From: Opitutaceae bacterium
GTDB lineage: Bacteria > Verrucomicrobiota > Verrucomicrobiia > Opitutales > Opitutaceae
Length of the DNA: 44,294 nucleotides
Assembly (NCBI GenBank): GCA_027482905.1
Contig: JAIXVP010000241.1
Location: forward strand, 1-44,294
Reading direction: 5' to 3'
This document shows, one piece after another, positions 1 to 9,378 of this stretch. A program made the position numbers and the translations under genes. The first letter of the stretch is position 1. The number at the start of each line of letters is the position of its first letter. The notes beneath the pieces were generated by a model. That model was not told where the DNA came from. It searched no databases and was given only the letters and a program-made list of their open reading frames with translations.

Positions 1-348
1 ACCAACGACCTCACCCAGACCTGCCTCGGCATGTCGCGTGACGACTCCGGCTCCTTCCTCGGCGCCTACACCGAGAACGAGATCGTGAAGAAGAACCCGT
101 TCGCCTCGATCGACCAGACCGGTGTCGGCCAGCTGGTGAAGATCGCCTGCGAGAAGGGCAACCAGACCCGCCCCGGCATCAAGCTCGGCATCTGCGGCGA
201 ACACGGCGGCGACCCTGATTCCGTCAAGTTCTGCCATAAGGTCGGCCTGACCTACGTCTCCTGCTCGCCCTACCGCGTGCCCGTCGCCCGCCTCGCCGCC
301 GCCCAAGCCGCGATCGAGGAAAAGCGCGCCGCCGCGAAGAAGAAGTAA
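1..348 (+). CDS. ppdK: Pyruvate, phosphate dikinase, C-terminal part (5' truncated by window edge)
   Basis: This is the last 115 codons of a PEP-utilising enzyme, read in frame from base 1. The PEP-binding barrel signature is clear: TNDLTQ at the edge, then [17 protein letters not shown], and YVSCSP followed by [13 protein letters not shown]. In the PPDK family the Cys of YVSCSP is the catalytic acid/base of the pyruvate half-reaction, and it is intact here. PPDK interconverts pyruvate + ATP + Pi with PEP + AMP + PPi in the cytoplasm. The protein ends in a Lys-rich tail (AAAKKK). A rho-independent terminator follows 31 bases after the stop. A diverged second copy of the last ~65 codons lies at 10930-11133. 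PEP synthase was considered, but the spacing and the CGEHGG...YVSCSP pairing fit PPDK better. Confidence 0.93.
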   Translation, partial: TNDLTQTCLGMSRDDSGSFLGAYTENEIVKKNPFASIDQTGVGQLVKIACEKGNQTRPGIKLGICGEHGGDPDSVKFCHKVGLTYVSCSPYRVPVARLAAAQAAIEEKRAAAKKK

Positions 349-379
349 GCCCAAAGGACTAAAGCCTTCTGTTATCTCA

Positions 380-412
380 ATGCCCCGCGTCCCGACGACG
401 CGGGGCATTTTT
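380..412 (+). terminator. Rho-independent terminator of ppdK
   Basis: A perfect 12-bp stem (ATGCCCCGCGTC at 380-391 and GACGCGGGGCAT at 397-408) with a 5-nt loop runs into five T residues (408-412). It sits 31 bases after the ppdK stop codon. Confidence 0.9.
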
Positions 413-533
413 GTGCCCATGCAGCTGCCACGGGACCGCGCCCGCTTCACTCCGTGGACCCCCCACCGCTGCTTGCGACGCGACTGCCATCGGACCGACT
501 TGGGCTCCTGCGGCGGTGGCCATCGGTGCTCCA

Positions 534-580
534 GTTTATACGCAATACATTCACAAATGGTTTGTGAAAATCGTATACAC
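534..580. repeat. Nested inverted repeat upstream of giant secreted-protein gene
   Basis: A perfect inner hairpin, TTCACAAA (550-557) / TTTGTGAA (561-568) with loop TGG, is flanked by a second inverted pair, TATACG (537-542) / CGTATA (572-577). The segment is AT-rich compared with its surroundings. It lies in the gene-free stretch 413-770, about 190 bases before the start of the 2864-aa gene. It could be an operator for a dimeric regulator, a transcript-stability hairpin, or the relic of an inserted element. No T-run follows, so a simple terminator is unlikely. I see nothing else recognisable in 413-770. Confidence 0.6.
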
Positions 581-770
581 CCCCGCCCCTAAGCACTGAA
601 CCATCGGCGACACACTTATGCACCAGGCCAAGAACCCGCACGCGGCGGGCAGCACCCTTTCGCGTCAACGCCTCGAAACCACTTGGGCCGGTGGCCAACG
701 CTTCACTTCAGGCCAAGGCATCGCTTAGCCGCGTTCCACCACCTTCCCCCAGCCATCCACTTACACGGTC

Positions 771-3700
771 ATGACATTCATCAGGCATTTTTTCATCCTA
801 CTGGCCTCGATCCTCGCCCTGCCTCTGGCAGCCCAGACCCCGACCGACCCGGTCGCCTGGCTGAAAGCCGAAGGTAACGCCACCGACGCCACCTCCTTCG
901 CCAACAACGGCGTCGTCAACGGCACCGTGCCTTTCGTGACGGGTAAGGTCGGCAACGCGTTCAACTTCACCGGCAACGGCGCTAATTCCGTGCGGATTCC
1001 CAACTCCTCGAGCCTCCAGTCCTCCCTGCTCACCGTTGAGTATTGGATCTATTTCAATAGCGCCCAGAACTCGGTTAACGTGACTAAGCGCAGCGCGACC
1101 GGCGCGGGCGACGCTTGGCAGGTGGGCATCGCCTACTCGGGAGGCAATTTCATCCTGCAGTTCGTCGGTAGCACGGCGGGCGGCTTGTTTGACTGGTATT
1201 CGCCGCCGTTGAGTTCCCCTGTGGGAGTCTGGACTCACGTGGCCGCGACCTACGATGGCACCACGGTCAAGGGCTACGTCAATGGAGCCCAGGTGCTGAC
1301 CCAGGTGGTCGCCTTGAACCTAAGCACGCGCAATGCGGACATCTATGCCGGCGCGTATCCGACGGGCATCTTTGCCCTCGACGGCAAGCTTGACGAACTT
1401 TCGATCTACAACCGTGCGCTGTCCGCCGCCGAAGTCCTCGCCATTTTCCAGGCCGGCGCCACCGGGAAAACCAGCCCCCCCACGGTCACCGGCGTTTCCC
1501 CTTCCACCGGCACCACCCTCGGCGGCACGACCGTAACGATCACCGGCACGAACTTCACCGGCGCCACCAGCGTGACCTTCGGCGGCAACGCCGCCACCAA
1601 CGTCACCGTCGTCAATTCTACCACGATCACCGCCACAACCCCGGCCCGCACCGCAGGCACCGCCAGCGTGATTGTCGCGACACCCGGCGGCAGCAACGCC
1701 GCCAACTCGCTCTTCACCTATGTGGCGCCCGCTCCCACCGTCACGAGTATTTCCCCCAACACCGGCACGACCCTCGGCGGCACCAGTGTCACCCTTACCG
1801 GCACGAACTTCACCGGCGCCACCGCCGTAACGTTCGGCGGCAACGCCGCCACCAACGTCACCGTCGTCAACTCCACCACGATCACCGCCACGACCCCAGC
1901 CGGCACCGCAGGCACCGCCAGCGTGATTGTCACAGCGCCCGGCGGCAGCAACGCCGCGAATTCACTCTACACCTATGCTGCTCCGCTTTTCAGTCCCGTC
2001 GCCTGGCTCAGCGCGGAAGGCACTGCCGAAGACATCACCGGCAACGGCAACCACGGTGTCGTGAACGGCACCGTGCCCTACGTCGCGGGCAAAGTCGGAC
2101 GCGCCTTCAGTTTCACAGGCAACGGCGCCAACTCCGTGCGCATCCCCAATTCCGCCAGCCTCCAGTCGGCGAGCTTCACCGTCGAATACTGGGTCTATTT
2201 CAACAGCGCGCAAAACTCGATCAACGTCACCAAGCGCAGCGCCAGCGGCACCGGCGACGCCTGGCAGGTGGGCATCGCCTACTCGGGGGGCAACTTCATC
2301 CTGCAGTTCATCGGTTACCGATACAATGTCGGGATGCAGGATTGGTATTCGGGGGCCTTGAGCTCGCCGGTCGGCGTCTGGACTCATGTGGCCGCAACCT
2401 ACGATGGCACCACGATCCGGGGCTACGTGAACGGCGCGATGGTCTTGGAGCAGGTGCCGATCCTTCTGCTACTTCAGTTGCGCGACGCGGACATCTATGT
2501 GGGCGCGTCTGCCACCGGCGCCGCGCCTCTCGACGGCAAGATAGATGAACTTTCCCTCTACAATCGCGCGCTGTCCCCGACGGAAATCCAAGCCATCTAC
2601 GGCGCAGGCACCAGCGGCAAAACTCCGCCGGCGCCCACCGTAGCCGCGGTGACGCCCGCCACCGGATCAACGCTCGGCGGCACCAGCGTGACGATCACAG
2701 GCACCAATTTCACCGGGGCCACCGGCGTGACCATCGGCGGCGTCGCGGCCACTGGTGTAAACGTCGTGAACGGCAGCACCCTCACGGCCACCACTCCCGC
2801 CGGCATGGCCGGCACGGCGAGCGTCGTCGTGACCACTCCCAGCGGCAGCAACACGGCCAACTCACTCTACACTTATGTCACGCCCCCGACCGTCACAAGC
2901 ATCACACCCTCCAGCGGCACGACGCTTGGCGGCACCAACGTGACGATCACCGGCACGAATTTCACCGGCGCCACCAGCGTGACTTTCGGCGGTAACGCCG
3001 CGACCAATGTCACCTTTGTAAACTCCACCACCCTCACCGCCACGACCCCGGCCGGCACCGCAGGCGCCGCCAACGTGATCGTTACGACGCCCGGCGGCAG
3101 CAACCCCTCCAACTCGCTCTTCACGTTTGTCACCCCGCCTCCCACCGTCACGGGAATCTCGCCCAACAAAGGCCCGACCCTAGGCGGAACCGACGTCACT
3201 CTTACCGGCACGAACTTCACCGGCGCCACCGGCGTCACCTTCGGCGGCAACGCCGCCACCAACGTCACCGTCGTCAACTCCACCACGATTACCGTCACCA
3301 CACCCGCCGCAGCATCAGCCGGCGCTGTGAGCGTGGTCGTGACGACGCCCGGCGGCAGCAACGCCGCCAACTCGCTCTTCACCTATGAGCTGCCGGGCGT
3401 GGTGGTAAATGCTTCCACCGCCAACCTGGTTTCCAGCGGCACCGTCCTGACCATCACCGGCCAAGGTTTCGATGACACCACACCTGGCAACAACCTCGTG
3501 ACGTTTACCCCTTCGGGCACCGGCACGGTCACCGCCTCCACCTCCACGTCGCTGACTGTCACCGGAATCACCGGCCTCTCGCTGGGTGCGCTAAATGCCG
3601 TCGTCACCGTCAACTCGGTGAGCAGCGGTGCTCCCGTCCAGGTCGCCAACGTCGTCACACCCGTGCCCGGCGATCTGATTCCGCTTAATCTCACGATCAC

Positions 3701-6700
3701 CGGTTTCGAAATTACGACGATCGCGGTGCAGCCCGACGGAAGGACCATCCTCGCCGGCAACTTCAGCGCCGTGAATGGCGTCGCGCGCAAGAATATCGCC
3801 CGCCTCAACGCCAACGGCACCCTCGACACGGGCTTCGATCCCGCTCCCAACAGCAGCGTCAATTCCGTGGCGGTGCAGCCGGACGGGAAAATCGTCATCG
3901 GCGGTAGCTTCGACCAACTCCAGCCCAACGGCGCCGCCGATCCGACCTCTTGCGGCGGCATAGCCCGGCTGAATGCCGACGGCACCATCGACCCCAGCGT
4001 CAGCGTCCGAGCCTTCGGCTCCGTCAACGCGGTCAGCGTGCAGGCGGACGGCAAAGTTCTCTTCGGCGGTCAGTTCACCGCCTTGGCCGTCGATTTCGTC
4101 AACACGCCGCGCGGTCGCGTGGCGCGCCTGAACGCCGACGGCTCATTGGACGTCACCTTCAACCCCAACGTCATGGATGGCACCGTCTATTCGATCCTGC
4201 CGCAGGCCAATGGGAGAATCTTGCTCGGGGGACTCTTTAACAGCCTTCAGCCCAACGGCGCCGCCAGCCCGACTTCACGCGTGGGCATCGCGCGCGTGAA
4301 TGCTGACGGCTCGCTCGACGCGGGCTTCGATCCGCGTCTAAACTATGACGGTCAGGTATACTGCCTGGTGGAGCAACCGGACGGTAAGATCCTGTTCGGA
4401 GGCCAATTCGGCTCCGTGCGGCCGAATGGAGCGGCGGACGCGACTACCCGAACCAGCATCGCAAGGGTGAATGCCGACGGCACTCTCGACACGGCGTTTT
4501 ATCCGCAAATGAGCAATTTCGGGATCTACGCCCTGGTCCTGCAAACCGACGGAAAAATTATTGTTGGAGGCGCTTACGACGGCATCCGAGAGAATGGAGC
4601 AGGGCCCCAAATTCCGCGCGCCAACGTCGCCCGGCTGAATGCCAACGGCACGGTTGACACGGGCTTTGATCCCAAAGCCAACAACTACGTTCCTGCCGTC
4701 GCGGCTCAAGCGGACGGAACGATCATGGTCGGCGGCGCATTCTCCACCTTGCAACCCAACGGCTCCGCGAGCTCCACGCCCGTCGCCCGTTTTGCCCGCC
4801 TGACCAACGATCCGGCCACCCAAACCCTTAGCGCGGTCAGCGCCACTCGAGTCGCTTGGAGCCGCGCCGGCGGCGGTCCGGAATTCTCCCGCGTCAGCTT
4901 CGAAGCGAGCGTCGACGGCGGCTCAACCTGGATTCCCCTCGGCGCAGGCACCCGCGTCGGCACCAGCAGCAACTGGCAACTCACCGGTCTCTCGCTCCCC
5001 GCCAGCGGACAACTCCGCGCCATCGGCACGGTGGGCGGGAGCTTGTTGGCGACCACGACCACCTTCAGCGGCTTGGGCGCACAGCCTCCCGTCGTCTCCG
5101 GCGCCACCCCTGCAAATGGCACCACCTTCGGCGGCACGTTGGTGACGATCTCCGGTAACGGATTCACCGGAGCCAGCTCAGTCACCTTCGGCGGCACCGC
5201 GGCAACGAGCCTCAGCGTGATCGACGCCAACACGATCACCGCCGTCACGCCCGCCCACGCGGCAGGCGCAGTAAGCGTCGTCGTCACCACCGCCGGTGGC
5301 ACCAATGCCGCCAACTCCCTCTTCACCTTCGTCACCCCGCCTGCGCCGACCGTCACGGGCGTTTCGCCCGCGAGCGGCGTCAACCTCGGCGGTTCCAGCG
5401 TCACCATCACGGGCACTGATTTTCTCGGTGCGACGTCCGTGACCTTTGGCGGCACTGCCGCGACGAATGTCACCGTCGTCAACTCCACGACAATCACCGT
5501 CACGACACCGGCCCACGCGAACGGCGCGGTCAGCGTCGTCGTCACGACCCCGAGCGGCAGCAACCCCGCCAACACGCTTTACTCCTTTGTGCCGCCGCCC
5601 CCGACGCTCGCCAGCGTTTCGCCGTCCAGCGGCGTCAACCGCGGCGGCACGCTGGTGACGCTCACCGGCACTGATTTCACCGGCGCCACGTCCGTGAAGT
5701 TCGGCACGCGCGACGCCGTCAGCTTCACCGTGGTGAACTCCACCACCATCACCGCCGTCACGCCGGCGACGGGCGAGCAAATCGTCAGCGTGGTGGTCAC
5801 TACGCCCACCGGTAGCAACGCCGCGAACTCGCTCTTCACCTTTCGGGCCCCGATCCCCACCAACACCCAGTTGAGCAGTTCGCAGTTCACCAGCGTCTTC
5901 CTTTCCCCTCCGACCTTCATCGCCTCGGTCTCCACCCTCGGCGGGGCCCCGGTGCCTGGAAAAATCGCGCTCTACATCGACAACGTTTTGCTCGAGCGCA
6001 AAGCCGTGGACTCCGGCGGTTGGGCCTACTTCACGCCGACGCCCGCGCAACTGCGCGGCGGCACGCGCGCTATCCGGGCCGTCTACAACGACGACCTCTC
6101 CGCCCCCGACTACGATTCCTCCGAGGCCGCCGCCATCAGCCAGACGGTCAATAAGTCTCCCGTGAGCATCTCGCTTAACAGCGCGACCCTGACCCAGACC
6201 TACGACGGCACCTCCCGCCCGGTCACCTTTACCACCGGCACTCTGCCCTCGACCCACACCAGCAGCGGCGTGCAGGTGGACGTCACTTACAATGGCAGCG
6301 CCACCGTGCCCAACGATGCCGGCACCTACGCCGTGGTGGCCACCATCAACGATCCGTCGCTCTCCGGCACCGCCACTGGCACGCTCACGATCAACAAGGC
6401 CACCGCCACCTACACCTTCCAGAATTTGATTTTCGCCTACGATGGTCAGCCTCACCCCGCGGTCGTCACCGTCACGCCCGATGCGCCCGTCACCGTGACC
6501 TACGACCGCTTGGTCAACAACGTGCCGTCAGGCGCCCCCACCTCCACCGCCCCGACCAATCCGGGCAACTACCAGGTCACCGTCGCGAACCCCAACTACA
6601 TCCTGACGCCCTCGACCACCAACCCGCTCACCATCACCGCGCGCGGTGTCTCGATTTCGATCGGCAATCTCAATGTCACTCCGGATGGCACACCCAAACC

Positions 6701-9365
6701 CGTCACCATCACGACCAACCCGCCGGGCATTAACGTGAGCGTGACCTACCAACGGCCAAACGACTATCCTGTCCCCAATCCAGCACAGCCTTTCGCAGGC
6801 ACGAGTCTTGACGTCTACGTCGAGACCACGGTGAACCAGCTCGGCTATGAAGGCAAAGCGACGGCCTGGCAGCTCTTCCGTCCTAAGGGCTCCGTGACCC
6901 TAAGCCTCACCGGTCCGGCCACCGGCCAGTCCGGCCCCCAAACCTACCAGCTCACCATGACCGGCCGGGTCGACAGCAGAAACCGGTCCGGAACGGTCAC
7001 GCTTCTGAAAGGCACCGAGACTGTCGGCAGCATCTGGATGACGGACACCTACGACGGACGGGCGACCATTACCTCCACCGTCCTAGAGCCCGGCACCCAA
7101 GCGATCACCGCCCGCTACGAGGGCAACGACTTCTATCACCCGGCCACCTCCAACATGGTGACCACCACCATCGCGAAATTACCGCTCATCCTCATTCCCA
7201 CCAGCCCGCTTACGGTGACCTACGACGGCAGAGGGAAATCCGTCGGCTTCAAAGGCCCGGGCACACCCGCGATTCCGGTTGAATTCGACGTCACCTACGA
7301 CAACAGCGCCACGCTCCCCGTGAATGCCACCACCACCCCGGTGCAAGTTCGCGCCACCATCAAGTCCTCCGATCCGCGCTACACCGGCACGACGACCGTC
7401 CCGCTCACCATCACCAAGGCGCCCGCGACCCTCGCGCTGGGCTCGTTGACTCAGTCCTTCGACGGCACGCCCAAGTCCGCCAGCGTGATCACCAGCCCGG
7501 CCGGGGTCGCCACATCCATTACCTACGGCGGCGGCAGTTCGCCGCCCACGGCTGCGGGCAACTACAGTGTCGTCGCGAACGTCGTTGATCCCAACTACAC
7601 CGCGCAACCGGTGACCGGCACCTTCACCATCGCTTCCAGCTCGGTGCGGATCGAGATCACGAAAATCCTCCAGACCTTCGTGACCGGCAAGGACTCCTAT
7701 ACGGTCACCGTGACCACGACTCCGCCAGTGGCCTACAGCGTCACCTACAACGGCGTCAGCTACGATGTGCCCGGCGAAAAGCGCGGCCCCTACGGCGCCG
7801 GCACCTACGACGTGGTGGTGACAATCACCCAGCCCGGCTACACCGGCACCGCCTCCGCTACGCTCGTGGTGAAGCCCCTCGTCACCGTCAATCACCCCGA
7901 GGTGATCCGCTACGGCACGAACATCAGCAACCCCGGCTCCTCGGCCAACGGCGCCAGCGCCGTGGACGGCACGTTCGTTTCCCCCGGCACGCCCTTCCCT
8001 CTCGTCGAAGGCGCGAAGCTCCGCTTTTTCGACAGCTTCGGAGACCTGGTCTTCGGAGACCAGGTCCGCTACCGCTTTGTGCGCTGGCAGGACGGCAACC
8101 TCAATCAAGAGCGCCTCATCGAGGCGAACACGCGGGTCTACACGCCCGTCGTTAGCCCCGAAATCAAGATCGCTCCCGAAACCTACACCAAGATCAACGG
8201 CGTGGAGCAGAAATCGACCGTCGGCGGCACGGTCGTGCCCCTGACGAATGGCCGCACCTACGCCAATGAGCGCGAAGTCGTAACCTTCGTCGCTTACCCC
8301 AACCCGGGCTACGTCGTCGATCGCTGGGAGCACCACGACTTCTCGTCGAATCCACAGCCCACCGTTTACTCGCTCCAGCGCTTCTCGCATCTCTATGGCA
8401 CCGAATCCGAGGAGCGGGTCGAGGGCTTTGCCCCGGTGAAGGCCTACTTCACCAAGGGCTACACCGCCACCTCGGGCGTGAATGTTCGCGAGGCGGGCTC
8501 CGTGGAACTCGTCCGCCAGGACGGCTACGGTTACGATGAGACCCATCACGTCGTCGGCCGCGTCGATGCGCGCTTCCCGAACGCCAGCATACCCGAGGGC
8601 ATCAACACGGTCGCCCGAGCCGTTCCCGAGGAAGGGTTCCTTTTTAATACCTGGATCCTGGAAGGTGCCGTGCCCGCCGATCTGTCCTACCCTTCCCCCT
8701 GGAACCCCGAATACAACGCGGCACTGACCCGGCCCACCCTCACGGTCAAGCCCTTCCCCGGTGTCACGAGCATCAAGCTCACCGCCGTGTTTGTGCGCAA
8801 GGTCGCCGCCCCGGTCGCGTCCTTCACGCGCAACAATGAACTCAGCTTTGGCGTCGGCAATGCGAACGTCTCCTTCACCCGCAACCCCATCCTGAAAATC
8901 GCCAACGAGGGCACCGCGCCACTCGTCAACGCCCGCATTACTGGCGTCGAGATCTCCGGCGCGCGCCTCAAGGTGGCGAGCAACGAAGCCGAGGAACTCA
9001 ACACCGGTGGCTTCTTCGAGTTCTACCTCCCGCCGGCCTTCCGGCCGCTGACCCCCGATGAGCTGGCGGCGCCCGATCCCTACAACATCAAGGACACCGA
9101 ATACGGGATCGGCATGATCGTGAACAAGCCGCGCCTCACCGCGCCGAGAACGGCGATCACCGAGTCCAACCCGATCACCATCGGCACGCTGAATCCCGGC
9201 CAGGATCGCGAGTTCAACGACCTGCAATACGCCTGGGTGAAGACCGACGTTTCGCTCGGCAACGAGTTCAACGGGGTCAGCTTCAGCTTTCTCCAATACC
9301 GCGTCACGATCTGGATCAAGGCGGATAACTTCCCGGCCACCCCCGTCTCCTTCTGGACCAACTAA
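771..9365 (+). CDS. Giant secreted multidomain protein (LamG, IPT/TIG, delta-60 propeller, MBG repeats)
   Basis: 2864 aa. Residues 1-22 form a signal peptide ending LPLAAQ. Approximate order: LamG/concanavalin-like domain 26-233, two IPT/TIG domains 237-402, second LamG 407-618, three TIG domains 622-872, a divergent TIG-like domain 874-963, seven delta-60 repeats 967-1348 (pattern QPDGKIxxGGxF ... IARLNADGTLDxxFxP, a probable seven-bladed propeller), three more TIG domains 1441-1694, Ig-like and MBG/YDG repeats to about 2370 (YDGTxKxV ... TITKA), then a C-terminal region with an InlB-like repeat. LamG and TIG modules usually bind glycans or act as structural spacers, so an extracellular adhesive or glycan-binding role is inferred. 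No sortase motif, transmembrane anchor or C-terminal Phe is seen. The ATG at 771 is chosen because the signal peptide begins there; no clear Shine-Dalgarno is present. The 499-aa gene starts 13 bases downstream. Confidence 0.9.
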   Translation: MTFIRHFFILLASILALPLAAQTPTDPVAWLKAEGNATDATSFANNGVVNGTVPFVTGKVGNAFNFTGNGANSVRIPNSSSLQSSLLTVEYWIYFNSAQNSVNVTKRSATGAGDAWQVGIAYSGGNFILQFVGSTAGGLFDWYSPPLSSPVGVWTHVAATYDGTTVKGYVNGAQVLTQVVALNLSTRNADIYAGAYPTGIFALDGKLDELSIYNRALSAAEVLAIFQAGATGKTSPPTVTGVSPSTGTTLGGTTVTITGTNFTGATSVTFGGNAATNVTVVNSTTITATTPARTAGTASVIVATPGGSNAANSLFTYVAPAPTVTSISPNTGTTLGGTSVTLTGTNFTGATAVTFGGNAATNVTVVNSTTITATTPAGTAGTASVIVTAPGGSNAANSLYTYAAPLFSPVAWLSAEGTAEDITGNGNHGVVNGTVPYVAGKVGRAFSFTGNGANSVRIPNSASLQSASFTVEYWVYFNSAQNSINVTKRSASGTGDAWQVGIAYSGGNFILQFIGYRYNVGMQDWYSGALSSPVGVWTHVAATYDGTTIRGYVNGAMVLEQVPILLLLQLRDADIYVGASATGAAPLDGKIDELSLYNRALSPTEIQAIYGAGTSGKTPPAPTVAAVTPATGSTLGGTSVTITGTNFTGATGVTIGGVAATGVNVVNGSTLTATTPAGMAGTASVVVTTPSGSNTANSLYTYVTPPTVTSITPSSGTTLGGTNVTITGTNFTGATSVTFGGNAATNVTFVNSTTLTATTPAGTAGAANVIVTTPGGSNPSNSLFTFVTPPPTVTGISPNKGPTLGGTDVTLTGTNFTGATGVTFGGNAATNVTVVNSTTITVTTPAAASAGAVSVVVTTPGGSNAANSLFTYELPGVVVNASTANLVSSGTVLTITGQGFDDTTPGNNLVTFTPSGTGTVTASTSTSLTVTGITGLSLGALNAVVTVNSVSSGAPVQVANVVTPVPGDLIPLNLTITGFEITTIAVQPDGRTILAGNFSAVNGVARKNIARLNANGTLDTGFDPAPNSSVNSVAVQPDGKIVIGGSFDQLQPNGAADPTSCGGIARLNADGTIDPSVSVRAFGSVNAVSVQADGKVLFGGQFTALAVDFVNTPRGRVARLNADGSLDVTFNPNVMDGTVYSILPQANGRILLGGLFNSLQPNGAASPTSRVGIARVNADGSLDAGFDPRLNYDGQVYCLVEQPDGKILFGGQFGSVRPNGAADATTRTSIARVNADGTLDTAFYPQMSNFGIYALVLQTDGKIIVGGAYDGIRENGAGPQIPRANVARLNANGTVDTGFDPKANNYVPAVAAQADGTIMVGGAFSTLQPNGSASSTPVARFARLTNDPATQTLSAVSATRVAWSRAGGGPEFSRVSFEASVDGGSTWIPLGAGTRVGTSSNWQLTGLSLPASGQLRAIGTVGGSLLATTTTFSGLGAQPPVVSGATPANGTTFGGTLVTISGNGFTGASSVTFGGTAATSLSVIDANTITAVTPAHAAGAVSVVVTTAGGTNAANSLFTFVTPPAPTVTGVSPASGVNLGGSSVTITGTDFLGATSVTFGGTAATNVTVVNSTTITVTTPAHANGAVSVVVTTPSGSNPANTLYSFVPPPPTLASVSPSSGVNRGGTLVTLTGTDFTGATSVKFGTRDAVSFTVVNSTTITAVTPATGEQIVSVVVTTPTGSNAANSLFTFRAPIPTNTQLSSSQFTSVFLSPPTFIASVSTLGGAPVPGKIALYIDNVLLERKAVDSGGWAYFTPTPAQLRGGTRAIRAVYNDDLSAPDYDSSEAAAISQTVNKSPVSISLNSATLTQTYDGTSRPVTFTTGTLPSTHTSSGVQVDVTYNGSATVPNDAGTYAVVATINDPSLSGTATGTLTINKATATYTFQNLIFAYDGQPHPAVVTVTPDAPVTVTYDRLVNNVPSGAPTSTAPTNPGNYQVTVANPNYILTPSTTNPLTITARGVSISIGNLNVTPDGTPKPVTITTNPPGINVSVTYQRPNDYPVPNPAQPFAGTSLDVYVETTVNQLGYEGKATAWQLFRPKGSVTLSLTGPATGQSGPQTYQLTMTGRVDSRNRSGTVTLLKGTETVGSIWMTDTYDGRATITSTVLEPGTQAITARYEGNDFYHPATSNMVTTTIAKLPLILIPTSPLTVTYDGRGKSVGFKGPGTPAIPVEFDVTYDNSATLPVNATTTPVQVRATIKSSDPRYTGTTTVPLTITKAPATLALGSLTQSFDGTPKSASVITSPAGVATSITYGGGSSPPTAAGNYSVVANVVDPNYTAQPVTGTFTIASSSVRIEITKILQTFVTGKDSYTVTVTTTPPVAYSVTYNGVSYDVPGEKRGPYGAGTYDVVVTITQPGYTGTASATLVVKPLVTVNHPEVIRYGTNISNPGSSANGASAVDGTFVSPGTPFPLVEGAKLRFFDSFGDLVFGDQVRYRFVRWQDGNLNQERLIEANTRVYTPVVSPEIKIAPETYTKINGVEQKSTVGGTVVPLTNGRTYANEREVVTFVAYPNPGYVVDRWEHHDFSSNPQPTVYSLQRFSHLYGTESEERVEGFAPVKAYFTKGYTATSGVNVREAGSVELVRQDGYGYDETHHVVGRVDARFPNASIPEGINTVARAVPEEGFLFNTWILEGAVPADLSYPSPWNPEYNAALTRPTLTVKPFPGVTSIKLTAVFVRKVAAPVASFTRNNELSFGVGNANVSFTRNPILKIANEGTAPLVNARITGVEISGARLKVASNEAEELNTGGFFEFYLPPAFRPLTPDELAAPDPYNIKDTEYGIGMIVNKPRLTAPRTAITESNPITIGTLNPGQDREFNDLQYAWVKTDVSLGNEFNGVSFSFLQYRVTIWIKADNFPATPVSFWTN

Positions 9366-9378
9366 GCCACCCGCGCCG

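Noticed and set aside
1470-5850. Regular repeats that might suggest a CRISPR array
   Set aside because: The repeats are in-frame protein modules of about 80-85 codons, with no short direct repeats and unique spacers, and no cas genes are present.
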